Under the pieces are notes generated by a model that saw only the letters and a list, made by a program, of their open reading frames with translations, had not been told where the DNA came from and searched no databases. Positions 51,478 through 60,110 of a stretch of 64,000 nucleotides of DNA are shown here, one piece after another. The position numbers and the translations under genes are program-made. The number at the start of each line of letters is the position of its first letter. Position 1 is the first letter of the stretch. The stretch is from assembly GCA_040387475.1 (NCBI GenBank), contig JAZKDT010000019.1, positions 124,001 to 188,000 on the forward strand, in the 5' to 3' direction. The stretch comes from UBA4416 sp040387475 (GTDB lineage Bacteria; Bacteroidota; Bacteroidia; B-17B0; Aurantibacillaceae).

Positions 51478-52524
51478 ATGGCAAATCAACATATACCAAC
51501 AATTATCGTTACTGGCGGGGCAGGATATATAGGCTCGCACACTATTATTGAGTTATTGCAGCAAACCAATTATACGATTGTTTCTATAGATAATTTTTCC
51601 AATTCAAATACAGATACTTTTGACAGAATTGAAAGTATAACAGGTAAAAGAGTCAAAAATTTGAATGTAGATATCTGTAATTTGGAAGCCTTGGAATTGG
51701 CATTGGGCTCTGTAAAAAATCCTATTGGTGTTATTCATTTTGCTGCTTTTAAATCGGTCCCTCAATCGGTTTCTGACCCGTTAATGTATTATCAAAATAA
51801 TTTGGGATCGCTGATTAATATCCTTAAAATTTGTAAGAAACTGAGTATTTCAAACTTTATTTTCTCATCTTCCTGTTCTGTTTATGGAAATGTGGACAAA
51901 TTGCCCGTAACAGAAGAAACACCGTTTGCGGTTGCTGAATCGCCTTATGCGCAAACTAAACAAATGGGCGAAGACATTGTGTCAAATTTCACAAAAAGCC
52001 AGTCATTTTTCAAATCGGTGCTTTTAAGATATTTTAATCCGGTTGGTGCCCATAGCAGCGGTCTAAATGGAGAATACCCGCGTGGCAGACCTGATAATTT
52101 AGTTCCATACATCACGCAAACTGCAGCCGGTATCCTGCAAAAATTAACTGTATTTGGCGATGATTACGATACACGTGACGGATCCTGTATCAGAGATTAT
52201 ATCCATGTAAGCGATATAGCCGATGCGCATGTAAAGGCTCTTAATTATCTGATCGAGAGTAAACAATTGTACCCTACATCTGTTTTTAATTTAGGGACAG
52301 GTAATGGAGTTAGCGTGCTGGAAGCGGTTCACTCCTTCGAAAAAGTAACCGGTCAAAAATTAAATTATGAGATCGGACCGCGAAGAGCAGGAGATGTTAT
52401 TAATATATACGCGAATAACGATTTAGTAAAAAAAGAACTGAACTGGAATCCAAAATATAATTTGGATGAAATGATGTTAAGTGCATGGAAATGGCAATTG
52501 CAACTTGCCGGAGAAAAAAACTAA
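51478..52524 (+). CDS. galE: UDP-glucose 4-epimerase
   Basis: A 348-aa short-chain dehydrogenase of extended type: NAD-binding GGAGYIGSHTIIEL, FIFSSSCSVYGNVDKLP with the catalytic Ser, and YAQTK with the Tyr-x3-Lys pair. It also has RYFNPVGAH, RDYIHVSDIADAHVKAL and FNLGTGNGVSVLEAV, all typical of GalE. It converts UDP-glucose to UDP-galactose, or the N-acetyl forms, to supply the polysaccharide locus. It is 15 nt upstream of the repeat/AAA gene. Confidence 0.95.
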   Translation: MANQHIPTIIVTGGAGYIGSHTIIELLQQTNYTIVSIDNFSNSNTDTFDRIESITGKRVKNLNVDICNLEALELALGSVKNPIGVIHFAAFKSVPQSVSDPLMYYQNNLGSLINILKICKKLSISNFIFSSSCSVYGNVDKLPVTEETPFAVAESPYAQTKQMGEDIVSNFTKSQSFFKSVLLRYFNPVGAHSSGLNGEYPRGRPDNLVPYITQTAAGILQKLTVFGDDYDTRDGSCIRDYIHVSDIADAHVKALNYLIESKQLYPTSVFNLGTGNGVSVLEAVHSFEKVTGQKLNYEIGPRRAGDVINIYANNDLVKKELNWNPKYNLDEMMLSAWKWQLQLAGEKN

Positions 52525-52539
52525 AAGATTAATTTTACA

Positions 52540-55167
52540 ATGGAAAAACGTTTTAAATTTAAACACCTGTCCGTTTATTCATCAGATGAATGGATGGCAA
52601 ACTCAACAAAACGCTATCGTACCGTATTTGATAAAGCCGAAACAACTTATTTACGTTTTGAGCTTGCCGTATTTAACAAACTATTTGATGAAGAAGACTG
52701 GACTGCAAAAGTGAGCGTACGTTGCGAAGAAGTTATATTAACAGGCAATGTTAACATTTGCACGCTCGATTCAGAATTAAAAGTTAGCAAAGAAGATAAC
52801 ATTGCATATGTCAGAGATGGCTGGGGAACACCAACACCAGATACTTTTTGGAAAAAGGGAACGTATCAATGGGTAGCGTTAATTGACGGAGAAATAGTGG
52901 GCACACAACGCTTCCATGTAGAAGGCGTGGGTTTGGTTACTAAAAATGTAAATCCTTACTTCAGTATAGAGCATGTAAAATTATTTCATGGCGATATTGA
53001 CGGCTGGAATCAGCGCCAAAGGAAATATTTAAAGACTTTCAATAAAGAAACAACCCAATATGTTTGGGCGGAAATTAAGATCAAAGCGCAGACAAATATT
53101 GCTTTCAACTACGAATTGTTTTTAAATTATGTGGATGATTCAGGACAGCATAAAGCTCACCAGATTAAAACAGGATACATTGATTCCGGAAAGAAAGATT
53201 ATTCCTATACACTCGATTTAGGTTGGGGAAACAACGTTGCCGGTTCCTGGAAAGATGATAAATATGCCCTGGAAATTGTTTTTATGGACGCTCTTATAGG
53301 GGCAGTGTCTTTTGAATGCAAGGAGGCAGAAGAAGAAGGTGAGCTGGCGTTGATCAGCACCATCGATCAAACAATCGCTATCAATTCCGGAAGTTCGTCG
53401 AATATGAATGGTACCGTTGAAGAAGTAGCAGAAAAAACGCTCGAAGAATTATTACAGGAAGTTGACGCACTCATTGGTTTGGAAAGCGTAAAGAAAAGCA
53501 TACACGAAAATATTACGTATTTGAATTTTACTAAACTTCGAAAAGAAAAAGGGTTTGATGATGGTTCTGTTCTTTCCTTGCATTCTGTTTTTACGGGGAA
53601 CCCGGGAACAGGAAAAACAACTGTTGTAAAAAAATTGGGTAAGATCTATCAAAAAATGGGACTGTTAAGTAAAGGACATGTGTATGAAGTGGATCGTTCT
53701 GTATTGGTTGGAGAATATATTGGACAGACAGCGCCTAAAGTAAAAAAAGCGATTGATGAAGCCCGTGGAGGTATTTTATTTATTGATGAAGCTTATGCTT
53801 TAGCCAGAAGCGGAGAAGACAGTAAAGATTTTGGGAAAGAAGTAATTGAAATCTTATTGAAAGAGATGAGTGACGGGAAAGGTGATATTGCTATCATCGC
53901 TGCCGGGTATCCTAAAGAAATGAATACGTTTATTGATAGCAACCCTGGTCTGAAATCACGTTTTTCGCAGTATTTTCATTTTGAAGATTACATGCCCGAT
54001 GAGCTATATCAAATTGCTTTATATACTGCAGGGCAAAAACAACTTACAATTGCGGCCGATGCACAATTTTATTTGCAGGAGCAATTAACAGAAGCATACC
54101 GTAAACGTGATAGTAGTTTTGGAAATGCACGTTTTGTGAATGCCGTTATCGAAGAAGGTAAACAGGATATGGGTTTGCGCTTGATGAAGTCTGCTGATAT
54201 GAATGCGTTAACTAAAGAAGACCTTTCAACTATTACTTTAGCTGATCTTAAGAATGTATTTGTATCTACCGAAAAACGTAAGTTGAAATTATCCGTTAAC
54301 GAAAAAGAGCTGGGCCTTGCGCTGGAAGAATTAAATACATTAGTTGGTATGGATAATATCAAACAAGATGTAAATGAATTAGTGAAACTGATTCGTTTTT
54401 ATAATGAAACCGGAAAAGATGTAGTGAATAAATTTTCATTGCACTCTGTATTTACGGGAAATCCCGGAACCGGCAAAACCACGCTGGCGCGTATTATTGC
54501 CAAGATATACAAGTCTTTAGGTTTATTGGAAAGAGGGCATGTTATCGAAGTGGACAGAGAAGGATTAATTGCCGGATATACCGGTCAGACAGCGATTAAG
54601 ACCAAAGAAAAAATTGATGCTGCCATGGGTGGTGTGTTATTTATTGATGAAGCTTACGCATTAGCTGAAGACGGGGCTAATGGCTTTGGAAAAGAGGCAA
54701 TTGAAGTAATCTTAAAAAACATGGAAGATAAGCGCGGGCAGTTCGGCGTTATTGTGGCAGGCTATCCTGAAAATATGCATAAATTTGTTGAAATGAACCC
54801 GGGTTTGAAATCGCGTTTCGATAAGACCTATAGTTTTAAAGATTACACAGGCGAGCAATTATTGGTGATCGCACAAAATTTATTCAGGAAAGAAGATCTG
54901 GTTCCCAATGAAGAAGCGCTTACACATTTGAATGCTTATTTCACAGCCCTCTTAACGGCGAAAGATAAGTTTTTTGGGAATGCGAGAACGGTGAGACAAA
55001 CCGTTGCAGATTGTGTCATGAAACAGAATTTAAGAATGGCGTCAATCCCCGGTAACGAACGTAAAGTTGAAGATTTGACACGATTAACGTTTGATGATGT
55101 GAAACATTTATTGGTTGGCGAAACACAAGAGAAGCAAACATTAGGCTTCAGATTTGGTGCCCAGTAA
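52540..55167 (+). CDS. Tandem-repeat plus double AAA (CbbX/SpoVK-type) ATPase
   Basis: The 875-aa protein has two duplicated halves. Residues 7-127 and 143-260 are two copies of an unknown beta-rich domain; both have an aligned R-x-Y/K-Y...TF-D/N-K-x-ETT-x-Y core and a later GWG...W...Y...D-x-x-I-G pattern. After an acidic linker come two AAA domains of the CbbX/SpoVK type: Walker A TGNPGTGKTT at 352-361 and 639-648, Walker B ILFIDEAYAL at 412 and VLFIDEAYAL at 699. Both sites look active. CbbX-type ATPases thread or remodel protein termini. It is 15 nt after galE and 20 nt before a histidine kinase. Substrate unknown. Confidence 0.85.
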   Translation: MEKRFKFKHLSVYSSDEWMANSTKRYRTVFDKAETTYLRFELAVFNKLFDEEDWTAKVSVRCEEVILTGNVNICTLDSELKVSKEDNIAYVRDGWGTPTPDTFWKKGTYQWVALIDGEIVGTQRFHVEGVGLVTKNVNPYFSIEHVKLFHGDIDGWNQRQRKYLKTFNKETTQYVWAEIKIKAQTNIAFNYELFLNYVDDSGQHKAHQIKTGYIDSGKKDYSYTLDLGWGNNVAGSWKDDKYALEIVFMDALIGAVSFECKEAEEEGELALISTIDQTIAINSGSSSNMNGTVEEVAEKTLEELLQEVDALIGLESVKKSIHENITYLNFTKLRKEKGFDDGSVLSLHSVFTGNPGTGKTTVVKKLGKIYQKMGLLSKGHVYEVDRSVLVGEYIGQTAPKVKKAIDEARGGILFIDEAYALARSGEDSKDFGKEVIEILLKEMSDGKGDIAIIAAGYPKEMNTFIDSNPGLKSRFSQYFHFEDYMPDELYQIALYTAGQKQLTIAADAQFYLQEQLTEAYRKRDSSFGNARFVNAVIEEGKQDMGLRLMKSADMNALTKEDLSTITLADLKNVFVSTEKRKLKLSVNEKELGLALEELNTLVGMDNIKQDVNELVKLIRFYNETGKDVVNKFSLHSVFTGNPGTGKTTLARIIAKIYKSLGLLERGHVIEVDREGLIAGYTGQTAIKTKEKIDAAMGGVLFIDEAYALAEDGANGFGKEAIEVILKNMEDKRGQFGVIVAGYPENMHKFVEMNPGLKSRFDKTYSFKDYTGEQLLVIAQNLFRKEDLVPNEEALTHLNAYFTALLTAKDKFFGNARTVRQTVADCVMKQNLRMASIPGNERKVEDLTRLTFDDVKHLLVGETQEKQTLGFRFGAQ

Positions 55168-55187
55168 AAAACTGGATTTTACTACTT

Positions 55188-56747
55188 ATGGCCATGAAAA
55201 AATCTTCTTTCATACAGAAGTTAAGGGATGTTTCTATTACCAAGAAACTTTACTTTACAGTTGGTATAATGACTGTATTAATTATTTTTGAGTTACTTTC
55301 TTTATGGTTTTCTATTCATACGTTATCTTCTGTTCGGGCATTTGTTGGTGCCGAAGGTCTTTGGTCGAAGGCGCAAAAAGATGCTATCTACTACCTTCAT
55401 AAGTATCATCGAACGCGTCATGAGGACGATTACATTACCTACAAAAAATTTTTAGCGGTACAGGCCGGAGATCATAAAACCCGCATGGAACTACTGGCTG
55501 CCAACCCTGATATGGAGGTTGCCAAACAAGGTTTGCTAGAGGGAAGGGTTCATCCAGATGATATTAACGGCATGATCAAATTGTTCACCAGGTTTAATAA
55601 AATCTCTTACATCAACAAAGCTATTGTGGTTTGGGCAAAAGCAGATTCGATCATTGGAAAAAAATTTATTCCACTTGGCGAAGAAATGCATAATGAAATT
55701 AAATCAGCGAATCCATCGCAGGAAAAACTGGATGTTTTTATTGAAGAACTGGACCCCATTAATGAGGAGTTAACCTATTTGGAAGATGAATTTTCGTATA
55801 CACTTGGTGAGGGTTCGCGTTGGCTTGAGAACCTCGTGTTAAAACTATTATTTGCAGTGGCCCTTACTGTTGAAATTACCGGTTTGTTAATCACCGTGTC
55901 GGTAAGTCGTTCAATCGGTAAAGGATTGAAAGAAATTAACCGCGCAGCTAATAAAATTGCAGACGGTGATTTGACAGAACGTTCGCAGGTTTTTTCAAAA
56001 GATGAGATTGGACAAGTTGCTGTATCCATAAACCAAATGACGGAACGGTTGGTTAAATCTAACAAAGAGCTTGAGCAGTTTGCTTATATAACATCTCATG
56101 ACTTACAAGAGCCACTGAGAAACATTTCGGTATATGTAGAGCTATTTCAATTGAAATACAAGAATAAGATAGACGAGGATGCCGATCAGTATTTAAGTAC
56201 AATAGTAAGGTCAACCTCACGTATGCAGTTGCTGATCAAAGATATGTTGGAGTATTCGAGAATAGGGCATGATGACGAGGTGAAGACCATTTACTCGGAA
56301 GCAATGGTAAAAAGTGTACTCAATGATCTTTCTGCATTGATCAGAGATACGCAAACTGAAATTGTTTTAGGGAATTTGCCGGTTATTAGTTCTTTTGCGG
56401 AATTAAAACTTGTTTTTCAAAATCTGATTGCAAATGCTTTGAAGTTCAGAAATCCTGAAGTTCAGAATATCATACACATTGGTGCCCGGGATAATGTAGA
56501 GGAATGGTTGTTTTCGATACGAGATAATGGTATCGGTATTGAAAAGGAATATTTTGAAAAAATATTCGTAATCTTTCAGCGATTACATTCTCAAAAAGAA
56601 TATCCCGGCTCCGGCATTGGACTGGCGCACTGTAAAAAGATTGTAGAGATGCATGGCGGAAATATATTTGTTGAATCAATTCCTGGAAAGGGAAGTACGT
56701 TTTATTTTACAATTCCTAAAAATATAACCTCCGACAAAAAAGTGTAA
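55188..56747 (+). CDS. HAMP-domain sensor histidine kinase
   Basis: At 519 aa it has a transmembrane segment (about 20-40), a helical periplasmic sensor region (about 42-215, with MCP-like long helices), a second transmembrane segment (about 217-240), a HAMP domain (about 238-290, INRAANKIADGDLTERSQVFSKDEIGQVA), a HisKA domain with the phospho-acceptor His304 in ITSHDLQEPLRNISVYVELFQ, and a HATPase domain with LIANALKFRN, RDNGIGIEKEYF and GSGIGLAHCKKIVEMHGG. It should autophosphorylate in response to an unknown envelope signal. No response regulator is adjacent. Cotranscription with the AAA gene is likely (20 nt). Confidence 0.93.
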   Translation: MAMKKSSFIQKLRDVSITKKLYFTVGIMTVLIIFELLSLWFSIHTLSSVRAFVGAEGLWSKAQKDAIYYLHKYHRTRHEDDYITYKKFLAVQAGDHKTRMELLAANPDMEVAKQGLLEGRVHPDDINGMIKLFTRFNKISYINKAIVVWAKADSIIGKKFIPLGEEMHNEIKSANPSQEKLDVFIEELDPINEELTYLEDEFSYTLGEGSRWLENLVLKLLFAVALTVEITGLLITVSVSRSIGKGLKEINRAANKIADGDLTERSQVFSKDEIGQVAVSINQMTERLVKSNKELEQFAYITSHDLQEPLRNISVYVELFQLKYKNKIDEDADQYLSTIVRSTSRMQLLIKDMLEYSRIGHDDEVKTIYSEAMVKSVLNDLSALIRDTQTEIVLGNLPVISSFAELKLVFQNLIANALKFRNPEVQNIIHIGARDNVEEWLFSIRDNGIGIEKEYFEKIFVIFQRLHSQKEYPGSGIGLAHCKKIVEMHGGNIFVESIPGKGSTFYFTIPKNITSDKKV

Positions 56748-57698
56748 TTACCTTTGTGCAGGCTTAATAAATTCAAGGTTTCTTTTAAGTCCTTTATATT
56801 TGGTACGTTTTACAGCGCTGTGTTTAAAAATAACATGAAAGGTTTCTTCGGTTAGTTCATACCATTCTTCTTCACTTAAATTCAGTAACCCCGTTTCATT
56901 TGTAAACTGGAGTTCATGATGAGGGACACTAAATCTATTCCATGGACAAACATCCTGGCATACATCACAACCAAAAGCCCAGTTATCCATTTTATTTTTG
57001 AATTCCGTTGGGATTGCTTCTTTCAATTCAATTGTGANNNNNNNNNNCACTATAAAAGGTTCTACAATAGCATCAGTAGGGCATGCATCTATACAACGGG
57101 TGCAGGTTCCACAATAATCTTGCATAGGACCATCCTCGTCTAATTCCAGATCAATGATCAATTCAGCAATAAAAAAGAAAGAGCCATTATCTTTGTTAAT
57201 TAAATTAGCATTTTTTCCTATCCATCCAAGACCACTTTTTTTTGCCCATGCTTTATCTAGTACTGGCGCACTATCAACAAAAGCGCGACCACTCACATCG
57301 CCAATTTTCTCTTTCAAGGTATGTAAAAACTCTCTAAGCTTTTCTTTAATTACTTCATGGTAATCTTTCCCATAAGCGTACTTAGAAATTTTTGGCGCAT
57401 CGACACTTTGTGTTTTTTCAGGATAATAATTGTATAGCAGCGAAACTACCGACTTGGCACCCTCTACTAATAACGTGGGATCAAGGCGCTTGTCAAAATG
57501 ATTTTCCATGTATTCCATTTTACCATGCCGGTTAGCTTTGAGCCATGCTTCGAGTCGTGGGGCTTCGTCTTCTAAAAATCCGGCTTTACTAATCCCGCAA
57601 AAATCAAAGCCAAGTCGTTTAGCTTCCTGCTTAATAATTTGGGTATGTTTTAAAGAATTCAAAAAACAATTAAGAATTAGAGACTTTATTTTTGACAA
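56748..57698 (-). CDS. queG: Epoxyqueuosine reductase (interrupted by an N gap)
   Basis: The protein (about 316 aa as written) has the QueG features KQEAKRLGFDFCGISKAGFLEDEA, DSAPVLDKAWAKKSGLGWIGKNANLIN, and two ferredoxin-like motifs, CGTCTRCIDACPTDAIVEP and CDVCQDVCPWNR. It reduces epoxyqueuosine to queuosine in tRNA with cobalamin and two [4Fe-4S] clusters. The N run at 57039-57048 replaces the family-typical stretch between FIV and TIEL. The start is uncertain: the frame opens at ATG 57698, overlapping the next gene, while TTG at 57662 starts nearer the usual N-terminus. Confidence 0.93.
   Translation of the reverse strand: MSKIKSLILNCFLNSLKHTQIIKQEAKRLGFDFCGISKAGFLEDEAPRLEAWLKANRHGKMEYMENHFDKRLDPTLLVEGAKSVVSLLYNYYPEKTQSVDAPKISKYAYGKDYHEVIKEKLREFLHTLKEKIGDVSGRAFVDSAPVLDKAWAKKSGLGWIGKNANLINKDNGSFFFIAELIIDLELDEDGPMQDYCGTCTRCIDACPTDAIVEPFIVXXXXTIELKEAIPTEFKNKMDNWAFGCDVCQDVCPWNRFSVPHHELQFTNETGLLNLSEEEWYELTEETFHVIFKHSAVKRTKYKGLKRNLEFIKPAQR
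57039..57048. other. Assembly gap (10 N) inside queG
   Basis: Ten Ns interrupt queG between residues FIV and TIEL. In QueG proteins this position is normally occupied by about eight or nine residues including CISY, so the real missing sequence is probably near 25 nt rather than 10. Confidence 0.85.
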
Positions 57699-57981
57699 TG
57701 GTTTTTATAATATCCATAATACTGGTCTCCGACTCTGAGCCATTCCTTTTTGCGCCGGAAAATACGGAACCAATTGTTTTAATGATGGATACGGCGGAGT
57801 TAAATATATTTCCATTTAAAATACCCGTTACCAATCGCGTGATACCGGTTTTTACAATTTCTTCAGGTAATGTTTTAAGCTTTAATTTAATAGCTGCTTC
57901 TTGACTCTTTAAACGCATTTTTAAGCGCAGTTCTTCACGTTCAAGATCAGAAAAGTTATTTATAGAGTAATTAGTTTTCAT
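57670..57981 (-). CDS. Hypothetical protein downstream of holin-like gene
   Basis: From ATG 57981 the protein is 103 aa (the frame opens at 58014 but would overlap the upstream gene by 44 nt rather than 11). It has a charged helical start (FSDLEREELRLKMRLKSQEAAIKLKLK) and a hydrophobic, Gly-containing middle (TGITRLVTGILNGNIFNSAVSIIKTIGSVFSG). The layout resembles small partner proteins found after phage-holin-like (YqjE/PF07332) genes in Bacteroidota. No function is known. Cotranscribed with the holin-like gene. Confidence 0.6.
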   Translation of the reverse strand: MKTNYSINNFSDLEREELRLKMRLKSQEAAIKLKLKTLPEEIVKTGITRLVTGILNGNIFNSAVSIIKTIGSVFSGAKRNGSESETSIMDIIKTIVKNKVSNS

Positions 57982-58351
57982 CGTCTTCAGTAATATCATA
58001 TGGATCATTTTCAAAAAACACAGCAGTCACCATGTCCATGATCTTGCCTGAAAAATAGGCTTTGTAAATTATAATAAATAAAAATAGCAACAAAAGGTAA
58101 ATACCGGCCACCATTGCAAAACCGTAAAAATTACTATTCATTTTTTCAGCAAAGAAGTAAGCGAGCATTAAACCCAGAAATAACATGATGAAAAAAGAGA
58201 GAATAGCAGCTATGAAAATAAAAATAACTTTGCTGGTTATCTTAGCAGTTTTTTTAGCAGATTGTATTTTCAGTAACAATAGCCTGTCATCTGTGTATTT
58301 TTTTACCAGGTCGTAGGTCTCATCGAAATAGGTATCGGGATTATTTTCCAT
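57971..58351 (-). CDS. Phage-holin-like / YqjE family membrane protein
   Basis: From ATG 58351 (the frame opens at 58384) this 126-aa protein has a charged N-terminal helix (MENNPDTYFDETYDLVKKYTDDRLLLLKIQSAKK) and two transmembrane segments (about 41-65 and 77-99), ending in an acidic tail (NDPYDITEDDEN). The shape fits the holin-like superfamily III / YqjE group, which is chromosomal and associated with envelope stress, and is not evidence of a prophage. It is the first gene of a two-gene unit. Confidence 0.75.
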   Translation of the reverse strand: MENNPDTYFDETYDLVKKYTDDRLLLLKIQSAKKTAKITSKVIFIFIAAILSFFIMLFLGLMLAYFFAEKMNSNFYGFAMVAGIYLLLLFLFIIIYKAYFSGKIMDMVTAVFFENDPYDITEDDEN

Positions 58352-58478
58352 TTTTTTTCTAAGTAAATTCAGTACCTTCACCATACCATGAAGCTTGTAC
58401 TTATTGTATTTAGTGGAGAGTTTAAATATTTATACTAAATTACTAAAGTTTTTTTAACTAATACTCATTATAATTACC

Positions 58479-59576
58479 ATGGACGCAAAACCTGATTTTA
58501 AAGTCAATAAAAATATTTTTTTGATCATTATTGTTATTTTTGGATTGTTCCTCGCCTTTTCGCTGAGAGAATACTTTCCCGCATTTTTGGGAAGCCTTTT
58601 GTTTTACGTGCTTTTTAAAGGCTGGATGGAATTGTTGGTAAGCAAAAGAAAATGGAGGAAAGGACGTGCAGCCATACTCATCATCATTATTTCTTTTTTC
58701 ATTGTGTTTTTGCCGATAACATTTTTTGTAACAATGGTTTACAATAAAGTAATTCCTATTGCCTCAAATCCCACTGCCATTTTACCTTACGTGAATCAAA
58801 TGGACTCAACATTTCAGGAAAAATTTGGTATTCAAATTGTAACTCCCAAAAACATCGAGTCGTTACAGGCTATGGGAACCAAAATAGCGTCGGGGGCGTT
58901 AAATCAAGGCCTCGCGTTTTTTTCTTCTATCGTTATGCTTTACTTCTTTTTATATTTTATGCTCATTAACTTTAACCGAATGGAGGCATCTATGATCTTA
59001 TCTCTTCCTTTTAAAAAAAGTAAGATAAAGATGTTTGGGGAAGAATTAAAAGCGCAAACCTTTAGTAATGCGATCGGGATACCTTTAATTGCATTGGCGC
59101 AAGGCCTGTTTGCATACGTTATTTATCTCATTTGCGGGGTTCCCGAATCGGGTTTTTGGGCCATCTTAACAGGTTTTGCCTCCGTTATTCCTATTGTGGG
59201 AACGGCCATCATTTGGATCCCGGTATGCGTTTATCTATTTGCAACGGCACATACCTGGCAAGGTATTGCTGTATTGGTGTGGAGTATATTAATTATGGGA
59301 AGTATGGACAATGTGATTCGATTTTTGTTGGCAAAAAAAATGGCAGATGTTCATCCCGTTGTAACGGTATTGGGAATTATTTTAGGCCTTGAGTATTTAG
59401 GAATTACCGGTTTGATTTTTGGACCCCTGATCATTTCGTATTTCTTAATTTTATTAAAGATATATTATGCCGATTACCAAAATGTAATGCATAAAACGAG
59501 GCCAAAGGAAAACGTACTGGAAATTGGGGTTCCAATGATTTATAGTAAAAAATTTACGACAAAAAAGGATAAATAA
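58479..59576 (+). CDS. AI-2E family transporter
   Basis: A 365-aa membrane protein of the AI-2E/PerM family (PF01594) with eight transmembrane segments. Recognisable pieces are ALSLREYFPAFLGSLLFYVLFKGWM-type first helices, FFSSIVMLYFFLYFMLINFNRM, IALAQGLFAYVIYLICGVPESGFWAILTGFASVIPIVGTAIIWIPV and GLEYLGITGLIFGPLIISYFLILLKIY. Family members export small molecules or exchange Na+ for H+; autoinducer-2 export is established for only a few. Transcribed divergently from the holin-like unit. Confidence 0.92.
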   Translation: MDAKPDFKVNKNIFLIIIVIFGLFLAFSLREYFPAFLGSLLFYVLFKGWMELLVSKRKWRKGRAAILIIIISFFIVFLPITFFVTMVYNKVIPIASNPTAILPYVNQMDSTFQEKFGIQIVTPKNIESLQAMGTKIASGALNQGLAFFSSIVMLYFFLYFMLINFNRMEASMILSLPFKKSKIKMFGEELKAQTFSNAIGIPLIALAQGLFAYVIYLICGVPESGFWAILTGFASVIPIVGTAIIWIPVCVYLFATAHTWQGIAVLVWSILIMGSMDNVIRFLLAKKMADVHPVVTVLGIILGLEYLGITGLIFGPLIISYFLILLKIYYADYQNVMHKTRPKENVLEIGVPMIYSKKFTTKKDK

Positions 59577-59654
59577 TTTTAACATTAGTTGGTAAATCAA
59601 CACTAATAATGATCGGTGTCTGTCGTTTTAATCAACATAACTAATCCTTATCCT

Positions 59655-60110
59655 ATGAATAATTTAAAAAATGCTTTGCTTGGAATATCCGTTGCGTTTA
59701 TCACTTTTTTATACTGGCTTTTAATAATGACCTATGGCGATGAATTTAGAAGAGCACATGCTGACTACAGAAATGAGATCACCTTGTGCTTTGTAATTTC
59801 ATCCCTCGTAGTTAATATCAGTTTGATATACCTGTTTTATAGCCGGATAAAATTAAAAGACAAATTATCGTTGTTTTTGATCTCCTTTCCTTTTCTACTG
59901 GTTTTAATTATAGCAGGCTTCATGAGTCAGAATATACCAAGGCTTTTGGATATAGTGTTTATTGCTTTTGGAACTATATTGATTTATAAAATTTCTGATG
60001 TAGAAATGAATAAAAGACCGGGTTTAATTCTCGCTGCTTATATATTAATGATTGCGGTGAGTTATCCGTTCCTTTATAATTTTTTGGAAGTTACTTTCTG
60101 TAAGATCTAA
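59655..60110 (+). CDS. Hypothetical four-helix membrane protein
   Basis: From ATG 59655 the protein is 151 aa, with four transmembrane segments (about 6-28, 42-62, 70-90 and 122-146) and short polar loops (YGDEFRRAHADYRNE, YSRIKLKDK). The frame opens at GTG 59616, but the ATG gives a conventional N-terminus. No family recognised. Its 3' end overlaps the convergent ruvB gene by 4 nt. Confidence 0.65.
   Translation: MNNLKNALLGISVAFITFLYWLLIMTYGDEFRRAHADYRNEITLCFVISSLVVNISLIYLFYSRIKLKDKLSLFLISFPFLLVLIIAGFMSQNIPRLLDIVFIAFGTILIYKISDVEMNKRPGLILAAYILMIAVSYPFLYNFLEVTFCKI

Noticed and set aside
57971..58351. Possible prophage because of a holin-like protein
   Set aside because: No other phage genes are nearby and YqjE/holin-like proteins are ordinary chromosomal genes in this phylum.
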